Positions 20,601 to 28,584 of a stretch of 64,000 bases of DNA are shown here, one piece after another. This stretch comes from Prevotella sp. (GTDB taxonomy: Bacteria > Bacteroidota > Bacteroidia > Bacteroidales > Bacteroidaceae). The DNA lies in NCBI GenBank assembly GCA_022486815.1, contig JAKVJW010000005.1, positions 62,001 to 126,000 on the forward strand. Direction: 5' to 3'. The first letter of the stretch is position 1, and each line of letters opens with the position of its first letter. The notes under the pieces are model-generated. The model did not search any database and was not told where the DNA came from. It was given only the letters and a program-made list of their open reading frames with translations. The position numbers and the translations under genes are program-made.

Positions 20601-20810
20601 TTAAGCTGGCAACTGCCACAGAACTGGTTCAAAAAATATATTAAGAGCATGAGTTTAAGTTTTGTGGCTCGTAATCCATTTATTGTATACAAAAATATAC
20701 CAAACATTGATCCTGATTCCAACTATAATAACACAACAGGAATGGGGCTGGAGTATGGTTCTCTCCCATCCCGAAAGAGCTATGGTTTCAATGTTAATAT
20801 CAAGTTCTAA
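17619..20810 (+). CDS. SusC-type TonB-dependent glycan transporter of the GH16 PUL
   Basis: Outer-membrane importer of the oligosaccharides released by the PUL enzyme. The N-terminus has a signal peptide ending near GSAQKVMA (residue about 29). A carboxypeptidase-regulatory domain (IKGVVTDGKEPIIGASV onward) is followed by the plug: LNEIVVTALGIKRDRKALGYS, INSLAGKIAGLVV and SVLKGPAASALYGSRASHGAILIT. The barrel ends in YGFNVNIKF. Length 1063 is normal. A second ATG at 17622 is equally possible. It is the first structural gene of an operon with susD, a binding lipoprotein and GH16. Confidence 0.94.
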   Translation: MMKKGKMKFMCIACMVTVLFIGSAQKVMADQLPNTRVETIQQSHRIKGVVTDGKEPIIGASVIVKGKNQGTVTDIDGNFVLNVDPGTPLVISYVGFITKTVKAENNIKVLLSEDHKTLNEIVVTALGIKRDRKALGYSVGEVNGSELQKAKGTNVINSLAGKIAGLVVSQTAGGPSGSTRVILRGCTEMTGNNQPLYVIDGVPLDNTNFGNASTYGGYDLGDGISSINPDDIESMSVLKGPAASALYGSRASHGAILITTKKASKGKFSVEYNGSFMFDTQLAKWDDIQQVYGMGSDGNYSYQATSNTNHSWGPKADGRNMLKYFDGVERPFEIIPDNTSHFFGTGSTLTNSAILGTNNGTSNIRFTFTDMRNTDIVPKSNMSRDIFNLRAGTSIRKFDFDFSSNYTREHVNNRPALGDSQANIGKNLMTLATTYDQKWLKNYEDANGDYANWNGMDPYNVNPYWTVFKNKNFSNKDQFRMTGKVVYNATKHFKIQATLGADLNWFTFTDYEAPTTPGYEAGMLQISKYNNRMYNFELLAMYNNSWGNFDFSATAGGNIYKVNNTTGITTAEDMAIRDVVALMSYNEVSQQENTYRKRINSLYGSTSLGWKHLLYVDATVRGDQSSTLPVNHNEYVYPSFSGSFVFSELIKNKKIMPYGKFRMSWAQVGSDTDPYQLNLSYSKSRFTYPGYTIGYINNETIPNKDLKPTRTNSFEFGYEGKFFNNRIGLDITYYSQKSKNQIINMATSWTSGYPYRLINAGEIDNKGIEITLNTRPIQTKDFSWDMNFNFSKNRNKVISLPDNMDIFELEKAPWLGVEVAAKVGENFGSIIGPDFKRNPKGQILIDPTTGLPEYDYSNHVLGNASWKWTGGLTTTLTYKSVSLSAIFDVKVGADLYSMSARSAYESGKAKATLEGRDAWYISEEQREEAGVPKGQANWKATGGYIAPGVIDNGDGTYRPNNIYVNPEDYWYSVCRNAPSMFIYDNSYVKCRELTLSWQLPQNWFKKYIKSMSLSFVARNPFIVYKNIPNIDPDSNYNNTTGMGLEYGSLPSRKSYGFNVNIKF

Positions 20811-20835
20811 CATTTATCATTAACAGCATACAATC

Positions 20836-22509
20836 ATGAAAAAATACAAGTTATATCTGCCAGTCATTCTTCTTGCATGTACAGTTGGTTTTACTTCTTG
20901 CAGTAGTAATGATGCGATGACAGAATTGAATACTGATCCTTCCAAAGCGGCAACTATCGACGCTAATGCGCAATTGACTACAGCAGAGCTTCAACTTTAT
21001 GGAGATCTTGATGCCTCAGCGACAGTACGTAGCTATCTCTATGCATTTACCCAACAGTTGATGGGATGTTGGAATACCACAAACTATGGCGGACGTCATA
21101 CGCAGGATGATAATGAAATGGGACATACCTGGCGTGACCTCTATCCGCATGCTGTCCGAGATTTGGTAGATGCCGAAAGCCGAACTCACAATGACAAAAG
21201 CAAGTTGAATATCAATGCTGCTTTGCGTGTATATCGTGCCTACATCATGTCTATACTCACAGACATCTATGGCGATGTACCTTATTTCCAGGCCGGCCAA
21301 GGCTATATCAGTAAGAATCCTGCACCGAAGTTTGACAAACAGAAAGATATCTATACTGATCTTTTTGCACAATTGGATACAGCACAAACTCAATTTGCTG
21401 TAGGGACAGACAAAATTACCGGTGATCTTATTTATAGTGGTAATATTTCTAAATGGCAGAAACTAGTTAATTCTCTCCGTATGCGGTGGGCTATGCGAAT
21501 ATCTGATGTAGCTCCCGATCAGGCAAAGAAAGAATTTATCAAAGCTGTCAATGATGCCAACGGATATATGACAACTACAGATGATGATGCCCTTATCAAG
21601 TATATATCAGGTAAGTTCAGTTTTGGTAGTGATGCCTATAATGATTATCGCATGAACCGTATATCCCAGCTTCTTTTTGGTAATGATCCTAGCAATAATC
21701 CAAGTTTTATGTGTTCTACATTCTTTAATGAACTCAAAAACAGTGGTGACCCTCGTACTTATCGTATCTGCCGTTTCTATTGTGATGATTTGATGAGTGC
21801 TACTATGCCTGATAATCGTATAGACTTAACTCATGAGATTCTTACTCAGAATATTACCCCTGCACCTCGTGATCCAGGAGCTTATGCCTGGGAACCTTGG
21901 CCATCAGGTTATACCAGTGATACCTTAACGATATTAAAAAAGAAAAATAACCTTATTGATCCAGGCAGGGCATACAATGTAGAGCCTAAATTAGCTACTA
22001 ATTTCTTGCAACCAGATAACCCGGGAACAGTGATGACTTCTGCTGAGGTAAAATTCCTTATGGCTGAAGCACAGTTGAAGGGTTGGAATGTAAGTGCAGA
22101 AACTGCTGAGCAACTCTATGACGAAGGGGTGCGTCTCTCTATGGATTACCTTTCTAAAAACTATGGGTGTGCTCCTGTGAGTGATGCCGAGTTACAAGCC
22201 TTTCTGGCTGGAAATGATTTTGGCCATACTGCTGAAAAGCAAAAAGAAGCAATCAATACACAGGCCTGGATACTTCATTTTACCAATCCTTATGAAGGAT
22301 GGGCTAATTTACGGCGTTCCGGCTATCCAAAACTGAAGTCACCTGCTGACTATGGTTTCACTATGATTAATGGTCATGATATCCCGGTTCGTTTGTGCTA
22401 TCCCGTTCTGGAAAGTTCTTACAATAAAGCCAATTATGAAGACGCAGTAAGTCGCCAGCCGGGTGGTGTTGACAGTTGGAATAACCGTGTATGGTGGGAT
22501 GTAAAATAA
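20836..22509 (+). CDS. SusD-like glycan-binding lipoprotein
   Basis: Surface lipoprotein partner of the preceding SusC. The lipobox ends at Cys22 (VGFTSC). It belongs to the shorter SusD-like branch: AALRVYRAYIMSILTDIYGDVPYF near residue 130, SLRMRWAMRISD near 216, VKFLMAEAQLKGW near 405, and an end in CYPVLESSYNKANYEDAVSRQPG. The spacing of 25 bases to susC indicates cotranscription. Confidence 0.92.
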   Translation: MKKYKLYLPVILLACTVGFTSCSSNDAMTELNTDPSKAATIDANAQLTTAELQLYGDLDASATVRSYLYAFTQQLMGCWNTTNYGGRHTQDDNEMGHTWRDLYPHAVRDLVDAESRTHNDKSKLNINAALRVYRAYIMSILTDIYGDVPYFQAGQGYISKNPAPKFDKQKDIYTDLFAQLDTAQTQFAVGTDKITGDLIYSGNISKWQKLVNSLRMRWAMRISDVAPDQAKKEFIKAVNDANGYMTTTDDDALIKYISGKFSFGSDAYNDYRMNRISQLLFGNDPSNNPSFMCSTFFNELKNSGDPRTYRICRFYCDDLMSATMPDNRIDLTHEILTQNITPAPRDPGAYAWEPWPSGYTSDTLTILKKKNNLIDPGRAYNVEPKLATNFLQPDNPGTVMTSAEVKFLMAEAQLKGWNVSAETAEQLYDEGVRLSMDYLSKNYGCAPVSDAELQAFLAGNDFGHTAEKQKEAINTQAWILHFTNPYEGWANLRRSGYPKLKSPADYGFTMINGHDIPVRLCYPVLESSYNKANYEDAVSRQPGGVDSWNNRVWWDVK

Positions 22510-22533
22510 TCAATAAAATAATATTTGACAAAT

Positions 22534-23796
22534 ATGAAAAAAATATATCTATTACTGATAGCTCTCATGACGTTGTGTACTGCTATAACCTTTTCTTCCT
22601 GTAGCGATGATGAACCATTCTCTACAGCATCCATTGATGATTATCCACGTATTCTGGACCCAACCTTTCCAGATAGAGCAAACGGACAGTTAGCTGTTTT
22701 CGAGAGTATTAATCGTAACGATACACTTGATATGAAAGTAACGGTAACTCCTGCCGATTATACCAAAGTTACGTATTTTCTTGATGGAACGAAGGTCTCT
22801 GACAGCACAGAATACAAGGCATCCCTGGAGGCTGGAACTTATACCGTAAAGATTATTGCAGCCATAACTAAAACCGGTAAACAGACTGATCGTGAAGGAT
22901 ATATTATAGTCAAGCCTCTTGACGGTGATCCTTATTCTCAGGCTGTTGGTAGTGAACGTATTATAGCTCCCGGATCTCCGGCTCGTCTTTATGGCCGTAA
23001 TCTTTCAACAGTTAAAAGTCTGAAGATAGGTGGAACAACTGTTGATAAGGTCACTTATGGAGAAGAGAGCGGACAGGAGTATCTCGACTATGTTGTACCT
23101 GAAAGTCTTGCTGCCGGAACATACCGGGTATCTCTGATTACGGCTAAAGCTCAGTATGGGGCTGAGACGGTTACTGCTACTAAAGAGGCTTTGGCAGTGA
23201 GTGGCTTTAACAGAGCAAATGCTTCCAGTACCTGGATTATTAAGGGCATCAATCTTGATCGTATGGCATCTATTACGATTGCTGATAAGACCATTACCAG
23301 TTTTACCGTTCAGAGTACTACAGAACTTGCGTTCATTTGTCCAGCATTTGCTAATGGTGATTATAAGATTTCCGGCAAGACTAAGGATGGCCATGATCTC
23401 GAGTTTTATGCTTCTGCAGGTAATACAACCACATCCACGGTGACCATTTCTTCAGAAACCACACTATGGGAAGGTCATCATTATGTAAATTGGTCACTCA
23501 AAGATGGCGACCCTAATAAAACATTCAATGAAATAAGTAAGAATCAGTTTGATTCCTTCAAACCGGGATCTATCTTGCGCATTTATTATACATTGAATAC
23601 CACTGATACCTATCATCAGATGGAGACTACTTCCGGTTGGTGGAATAATTTACCAGGCACGGACAAAATAGATCTTTCTGCTGATGGTGTAAAAGAGATT
23701 ACCATTACTCAAGATATGATTGATAAAGTAAATAGTGAAGATGGCTTCCTCATTGTAGGATATGGTTTCTATGTTAACCGTGTAACTATACAATAA
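22534..23796 (+). CDS. Surface glycan-binding lipoprotein with IPT/TIG-like domains
   Basis: Likely the PUL surface glycan-binding protein (the SusE/F position), helping capture polysaccharide outside the cell. The start is ATG 22534 (the upstream frame opens only with TTG at 22525), giving a lipoprotein with Cys23 in TFSSC. An N-terminal Ig-like segment (residues about 40-125) is followed by IPT/TIG-like repeats beginning GSPARLYGRNLSTVKSLKIGG. The C-terminal domain is of carbohydrate-binding type (WEGHHYVNWSLKDGD and IDLSADGVKEITITQDMID). No catalytic signature is seen. It lies between susD and GH16, with a terminator-like hairpin after it. Confidence 0.8.
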   Translation: MKKIYLLLIALMTLCTAITFSSCSDDEPFSTASIDDYPRILDPTFPDRANGQLAVFESINRNDTLDMKVTVTPADYTKVTYFLDGTKVSDSTEYKASLEAGTYTVKIIAAITKTGKQTDREGYIIVKPLDGDPYSQAVGSERIIAPGSPARLYGRNLSTVKSLKIGGTTVDKVTYGEESGQEYLDYVVPESLAAGTYRVSLITAKAQYGAETVTATKEALAVSGFNRANASSTWIIKGINLDRMASITIADKTITSFTVQSTTELAFICPAFANGDYKISGKTKDGHDLEFYASAGNTTTSTVTISSETTLWEGHHYVNWSLKDGDPNKTFNEISKNQFDSFKPGSILRIYYTLNTTDTYHQMETTSGWWNNLPGTDKIDLSADGVKEITITQDMIDKVNSEDGFLIVGYGFYVNRVTIQ

Positions 23797-23813
23797 ATAA
23801 TGAAGGGATGACC

Positions 23814-23851
23814 AAAGAGACCACTCCCGGAACAGGAATGGTCTCTTTTAA
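23814..23851 (+). terminator. Terminator-like hairpin inside the PUL, just before GH16
   Basis: AAAGAGACCACTCC (23814-23827) pairs with 23835-23848 with one mismatch and a seven-base loop, followed by TTTTAAAA. It ends eight bases before the GH16 ATG, so it may reduce read-through into the enzyme gene or act as a processing and stability element. Confidence 0.65.
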
Positions 23852-23856
23852 AATAT

Positions 23857-24963
23857 ATGATAATGAAGAAACTGTTTTTGGTTACAAGCATGTTATTTAC
23901 CTTTGTATTAACTGCTTGTAGTGGTAGTAACGACGTTACCAATACCTATAAAATAAGTTGCACTCCGGACTCTATATCCATTGACGGTGCAGGTGGATCT
24001 GCATCAGTAACTGTCAAGGCAAGTCATGAGTGGGAAACTGTTATCTCAGACTCATGGATCTTAGTGGATAAGGCAAGTGCTGGTTCTGGAGAGAATACGA
24101 TTCATGTCTCGGCAGATGTTAATCCTACAACGCAGGTACGTAGAGGAACAATAACCTTTATGGCGGGTACTGCACGTAAAACAATTAAAGTTACTCAAAA
24201 AGAAGGTGCTGCGGATCTTGATCCTAAAGGTCCTGAGGGCTATAAACTGGTATGGCATGATGAATTTAATACGGGTAATGTACTTGGTAGTGACTGGACT
24301 CATGAGGTGCAGGGTTCCGGTTGGGTAAACAATGAACTTCAGAACTATGTAGATGGTGATATAGATGGTAAGAGAGTTACCGAAATTAAAGATGGTAAGT
24401 TACAGATACATTGTTTTAACTACAATGGTAAAATATATTCAGGACGTGTTTATGCTAATGTAGGAACCGGTTGGAAATATGGATACTTCGAGGCCAGAAT
24501 CAAACTCCCCCAAGGTAAGGGTACATGGCCTGCATTCTGGATGATGCCTGTAAATAATGATTTTTCTACTAATCCATGGCCTGGATGCGGAGAGCTTGAT
24601 ATCATGGAAGAAGTGGGATATAACCCTAATGTTATCTATTCTACCATTCATTGTAATAAATATAATAATAGCGGAACTTCTATAGAAAGTGATAATAAGA
24701 AAGTGGAAACTGCTGAATCAGACTTCCATGTATATGCTATGAAGTGGACAAGTAGCGAAATCACTTTCTATGTTGATGGTGAGACGATACTTACGTATCA
24801 AAATGATGGTACAGGCGTTAGTTCATGGCCTTTCAATAATCCTTTCTACATAATACTTAATCTTGCTTATGGTGGTAACTGGGGCGGTACACAAGGGGTT
24901 GACTATAGTGCATTACCTCTTACAATGGAAGTGGATTATGTGCGTGTCTTCCAACAGCAATAA
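23857..24963 (+). CDS. GH16 endo-beta-glucanase lipoprotein with BACON domain (laminarinase-like)
   Basis: Predicted surface endo-acting beta-1,3- (or 1,3-1,4-) glucanase. The lipobox has Cys21 in VLTAC. A BACON domain spans about residues 28-122 (ending RKTIKVTQKEG). The GH16 catalytic domain runs from YKLVWHDEFNTG (about 130) to the C-terminus, with the catalytic E-x-D-x-x-E in GELDIMEEVG (Glu246, Asp248, Glu251) and the aromatic WPAFWMMP cleft. Length 368 fits a single-domain laminarinase. It is the only enzyme of this PUL. Agarase or carrageenase activity is less likely from the GELDIMEEVG form. Confidence 0.93.
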   Translation: MIMKKLFLVTSMLFTFVLTACSGSNDVTNTYKISCTPDSISIDGAGGSASVTVKASHEWETVISDSWILVDKASAGSGENTIHVSADVNPTTQVRRGTITFMAGTARKTIKVTQKEGAADLDPKGPEGYKLVWHDEFNTGNVLGSDWTHEVQGSGWVNNELQNYVDGDIDGKRVTEIKDGKLQIHCFNYNGKIYSGRVYANVGTGWKYGYFEARIKLPQGKGTWPAFWMMPVNNDFSTNPWPGCGELDIMEEVGYNPNVIYSTIHCNKYNNSGTSIESDNKKVETAESDFHVYAMKWTSSEITFYVDGETILTYQNDGTGVSSWPFNNPFYIILNLAYGGNWGGTQGVDYSALPLTMEVDYVRVFQQQ

Positions 24964-25019
24964 AAATCATAAGAATATCTATACCCGACAACAACATTGG
25001 CTAGATCATATAGACAAAA

Positions 25020-25056
25020 AACATCCCTGCTCTTATCGATTCAGAGCAAGGATGTT
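25020..25056. terminator. Terminator at the end of the GH16 PUL
   Basis: AACATCCCTGCTCT (25020-25033) pairs with 25043-25056 with a single mismatch and a nine-base loop, then ATATTTAAG. On the minus strand it is some 190 bases past the kinase stop, so it mainly serves the PUL. Confidence 0.65.
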
Positions 25057-25242
25057 ATATTTAAGGAATTTCCGGCAAAGAAGCCCGAAAAAATATCTGT
25101 TTGAATACTCAAGTAACTATATTTTATTCACTCATTATTATATTGCAAATATAATAAAAGAGAGCATAAATTCATTTCAAATCCTATTCTACGGATAGTC
25201 TGGCATCCTCTTGAGAAAATTTCAACAGCAAAAAAGCTTAAC

Positions 25243-26274
25243 TTAATGATGTAATTTCATTTTATTACCAAACGCTTTGGAAACATAATTTTCCAAACTC
25301 ATACAACTGTTCTGAGAGAACATCTGGGTATATTTTATAAGTTCTGACCACTGCTTGGGAGAAAGCCCCTTTATCAGTTGCAGACGTGTAATACCGAGTT
25401 GGATAAGGCCGAATGCAAAACCGGCATTGAAATTATCGCCTGCACCGATAGTACTTACTGTCTTTATCTTCTTTACAGGATATTCTTCCCTCACCGTCCC
25501 GGTATTTACGATGACCGGATTCGTTCCGCCCGTACTGATAAAATACCGGCAACTAGGCTCAACATATTTTACATAAGCACTGTCAGCATCACTACACTGG
25601 AAAACCGTTCTCATATCTCCACGGCTCCCCCTTACAACATCAGCAATCTTCATATTCTCGATGACATAAGGCCGGATGATTCCGATCATCGACGAGTGAG
25701 GCGGCCGGATATTCACATCATAATAGATGATCGCACCCCTGTCATGGGCATAATCCAAAAACCTCCTCATCTGATTCCGAATATCGGGATTGACGGAATA
25801 GAAAGAACCGAAGATGACAATGTCGTCCGGATTGATCACCGGAAGGATAAAGTCTTCACGCTGGCGGGGCCTGGTCATATAAAAAGAATAATGGGCATTA
25901 TTCTTTTCATCAAGGAAAGCCAGTGAGGTCATCGTGTTCATCCCTTCATATTGCCTGACACAAGTTCCATTGACACCATTCTCACGAAGAAACGAACGGA
26001 TGATGTCTCCAGTATGGTCTTTTCCTGTCTCACCGACAAAATAAACATTTACTCCGGACCTGCCTAATGACACGGCACTGTTCAGCGCCGACCCTCCGGG
26101 ATTGGCACTTATCGGCTTCTCATTACGGAACAGAATATCCAGTACCGTCTCCCCGATACATACTACCTTCCTTGGTGATTCCGCCATGGAACTTAAAGAC
26201 ATAAACAGAACCACTAAAAGTAGTGACACCTTTAAAACACCTTTTTTCATACTCAAAATTACCCTATTTTTCAT
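25243..26274 (-). CDS. PfkB-family carbohydrate kinase with a signal-peptide-like N-terminus
   Basis: Ribokinase/fructokinase-type enzyme that would phosphorylate a sugar with ATP. The core begins at RKVVCIGETVLDILF with the substrate motif NPGGSALNSAVSLGRSG, and the C-terminal ATP/anion-hole motif TIGAGDNFNAG carries the catalytic Asp. The core is preceded by about 33 residues reading as a Sec signal (MKKGVLKVSLLLVVLFMSLS, then SMAES), with alternative ATGs at 26274 and 26250. A kinase outside the cytoplasm would lack ATP, so either the leader is a membrane anchor, the true start lies inside it, or the protein does something else. It converges on the GH16 PUL. Confidence 0.85.
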   Translation of the reverse strand: MKNRVILSMKKGVLKVSLLLVVLFMSLSSMAESPRKVVCIGETVLDILFRNEKPISANPGGSALNSAVSLGRSGVNVYFVGETGKDHTGDIIRSFLRENGVNGTCVRQYEGMNTMTSLAFLDEKNNAHYSFYMTRPRQREDFILPVINPDDIVIFGSFYSVNPDIRNQMRRFLDYAHDRGAIIYYDVNIRPPHSSMIGIIRPYVIENMKIADVVRGSRGDMRTVFQCSDADSAYVKYVEPSCRYFISTGGTNPVIVNTGTVREEYPVKKIKTVSTIGAGDNFNAGFAFGLIQLGITRLQLIKGLSPKQWSELIKYTQMFSQNSCMSLENYVSKAFGNKMKLHH

Positions 26275-26628
26275 GAAATCAAAATATGAACCTTCAAAAT
26301 CTCAAATCCCTGAAAGCCCAAAATGGTATTAACTCTGAAAGTTAGTTTTTATCTTTGTATTCTGAAAGAAATCGAAGGGCTTATTAAGAAAGTTTTTAGA
26401 GTTTTAACCATTCCGTATTTAAGAATAGCTTGGCAAGAAATAGCATGCAGCCAAAGATCATCACATGTAACCTTCTATATATCAAAAGACCTGTATCGGA
26501 TTTTCTATTGGAACCATTGCCTCGGATACCTTTAACAGAACGGTTAACAGTGGATTCTCAGGCAGTAGTATGTGCCAAAGTATAAAACGATTACATTATT
26601 ATGGATACAAATAAAAAAAAGAAATCAT
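26275..26628. other. Gene-poor spacer with an orphan plus-strand -7 box
   Basis: TATCTTTG at 26350-26357 faces right but no credible gene starts soon after. A 70-codon frame at 26323-26535 contains the box itself, so it cannot be read from it. A small RNA or a relic promoter is possible. Confidence 0.4.
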
Positions 26629-26636
26629 TATTTTTG
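26629..26636 (+). promoter_or_regulatory. -7 box of the 26671 gene
   Basis: TATTTTTG, 34 bases before the ATG. No TTTG at -33 is seen. Confidence 0.45.
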
Positions 26637-26670
26637 TGTCAAATACTAACTCATAATAATAAAGTTTTTT

Positions 26671-27108
26671 ATGGAACAGAAATTTATCAGAGAAACTGTT
26701 CAGATACCCAAAAACTATCTGGTTTGTTTTTTATCAGATTGCCCCATGGCCAATGAATGTATCCGGTATTTTGCAGGCCTTTACATTGACAAAGATACAC
26801 ATTGCGGACCTGCAATATACCCGTCTGCCTTGAAAGACGGCAAGTGTAAGTACTTCAGGGAGAATCGGATCATAACAGGTAAATGGGGATTTCACACTAT
26901 GTTTCAGGATGTCAAGCAAATAGATTATGCCGAACTTCATTATGTTATCAAGAAGTATCTGGGTGGAAATGGCACCTATTACAGATATGACCATGGTGAA
27001 AGGCTATTGACTCCGGAACAACAGGATTGGATTATCGATCTCTTTAAACAGTATGGTTACACTGATAACCTGGAATTTGACGGCGACAAAGAAATCTATG
27101 ATTGGTAA
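26671..27108 (+). CDS. Conserved hypothetical protein, probably DUF6078-like
   Basis: A 145-residue soluble protein. The N-terminal half has a spaced Cys/His set (CFLSDCPMANEC, then HCGP and KCKYF) that could bind a metal. The C-terminal half has FQDVKQIDYAELHYVIKKYL and LTPEQQDWIIDLFKQYG. The layout resembles small Bacteroidales proteins labelled DUF6078, but that match is from memory and uncertain. The role is unknown. It is a single gene between the kinase and the sbcDC repeat array. Confidence 0.6.
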   Translation: MEQKFIRETVQIPKNYLVCFLSDCPMANECIRYFAGLYIDKDTHCGPAIYPSALKDGKCKYFRENRIITGKWGFHTMFQDVKQIDYAELHYVIKKYLGGNGTYYRYDHGERLLTPEQQDWIIDLFKQYGYTDNLEFDGDKEIYDW

Positions 27109-27207
27109 TTATCAATCATAGTCTTTCCTTATTTGGTTATATAGAAGAAAATCATTAACTTTGAACTGCCGATGGTGATCAGACCCATGAAATCAGGTCA
27201 CCATAAA

Positions 27208-27363
27208 TTTACCACGCAACGGTAACTGGTTTACCAATTAGCGGTAACCTGCTTTCCAGACTATGGTAAGGAGGTTACCACACAGCGGTAATGAGTTTAC
27301 CAATTAGTGGAAACATACTATCCAAAGCTGTGGTAATGAGCTTACCAAAGCTGTGGTAATCAA
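27208..27363 (+). repeat. Seven tandem 21-24 bp mini-palindromes upstream of sbcD
   Basis: Seven consecutive units begin at 27208, 27230, 27253, 27275, 27296, 27319 and 27341. Each carries an inverted pair of the form TTACCA ... GGTAA with a short variable middle (unit 5 has GGAAA, units 3 and 6 have altered left arms). A related larger hairpin, ATGGTGATC paired with GGTCACCAT, lies just before them (about 27172-27204). The array ends 37 bases before the sbcD ATG. It could be a stack of operators two helical turns apart or a chain of RNA hairpins in the leader. Confidence 0.9.
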
Positions 27364-27400
27364 GAAGATAAAATCTGGGACAAATAACATATAAACGTTC

Positions 27401-28567
27401 ATGAAAATACTACATACAAGCGACTGGCATCTGGGACATAACCTGTACAATTATGATCGCACTGAAGAGCAGACAGCGATGATCAGACAGATGACAGACA
27501 TCGTAAGACAGGAAAGGCCTGATGTCTTCCTGCTCAGCGGAGATGTCTACCATACCCCCCAGCCTTCTGCTGCCGTGCAGACGCTGTTTTCCGAAGCCAT
27601 GGTACAACTCCATGATGCGTATCCGGAAATGGTGATCGTCGTTACTGCCGGCAATCATGACAGTGGCAGCAAACATGATATCTTCAGAACACCATGGCAT
27701 GCCTTGAAGGTTTATACGGTCGGAAACATTGACAAAGAACATCCTGAGACGCATATCATTGAGATTCCCGGGAAAGGTTATGTCATTGCCATACCCTACG
27801 GCTACGAGCGGAACATTCCGGAAGGTTTCTTTCAGGAGTTGATTGACCGGGTGACAGTAATGAACAGTGACAACCTCCCTATAGTAATGATGGCCCACAC
27901 AACAGTGAAAGGATGTGACTTCACCGGACATGACAACGCTACAGAATTTTCTGTCGGCGGCATCGACAGTTTTGATATTGAAGAATTGGGGAAGGGTTAT
28001 GACTATCTGGCACTGGGACATATCCATCATGCCCAGTTTGTACATGGTGGTAATCACCGTATCCGTTATAGCGGCACTCCTCTGGCCATCAGTTTCGATG
28101 AAGCCTTTGATCATACGGTAAGTATAGTGGATATCCATCAACACGGTGATACCCCTGATGTAAAGACCATCAACATAGACAATCCCCATCCCCTGACGAC
28201 TCTTCCAACAAAAGGCTTTGCCACATGGGAAGAAGCTAAAATGCTCCTTAAAAAATTTCCGGATGACATCCCTGCTTATATCCGGCTGAATGTAGAAGTG
28301 GATGATGTCCTGCCGATGGAAGCCAACGCCGAAGCCAACGAACTCGTTAAGGGGAAGGAATGCCGGTTCTGTCATATCAACGTACGACGGAGCCAGCAAC
28401 AGTCAGCAACAGAAAAAGCTTTCACGGTACAAGAATTTCAGGAAGAAAATCCTCTGGACATCGCCCAAAGATATGCAGATGATATGGGAATACCGTTTGA
28501 CGAAGAGATGGAATCGCTGTTCAAGGAAACAATAGACCTTATTCATCAAGAAGACCGTGAAAACTAA
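27401..28567 (+). CDS. sbcD: Exonuclease subunit SbcD (Mre11-type nuclease)
   Basis: Metal-dependent nuclease of the SbcCD complex, which cuts DNA hairpins and processes double-strand ends. All phosphoesterase motifs are visible in order: TSDWHLGH (residues 6-13), LSGDVYH, TAGNHDSG, MMAHTT and LGHIHHAQ. The C-terminal capping region follows. Length 388 is normal. It lies 17 bases upstream of sbcC, as is usual, and directly follows the palindrome array, itself a possible SbcCD substrate when extruded. Confidence 0.96.
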   Translation: MKILHTSDWHLGHNLYNYDRTEEQTAMIRQMTDIVRQERPDVFLLSGDVYHTPQPSAAVQTLFSEAMVQLHDAYPEMVIVVTAGNHDSGSKHDIFRTPWHALKVYTVGNIDKEHPETHIIEIPGKGYVIAIPYGYERNIPEGFFQELIDRVTVMNSDNLPIVMMAHTTVKGCDFTGHDNATEFSVGGIDSFDIEELGKGYDYLALGHIHHAQFVHGGNHRIRYSGTPLAISFDEAFDHTVSIVDIHQHGDTPDVKTINIDNPHPLTTLPTKGFATWEEAKMLLKKFPDDIPAYIRLNVEVDDVLPMEANAEANELVKGKECRFCHINVRRSQQQSATEKAFTVQEFQEENPLDIAQRYADDMGIPFDEEMESLFKETIDLIHQEDREN

Positions 28568-28584
28568 AATCACTGAAAGAAATT

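Noticed and set aside
26323..26535. A 70-codon gene after the kinase
   Set aside because: The only -7 box lies inside the frame, and the product resembles no known protein.
27208..27363. CRISPR array
   Set aside because: Units are contiguous at 21-24 bp with no unique spacers and no cas genes; they are tandem mini-palindromes.
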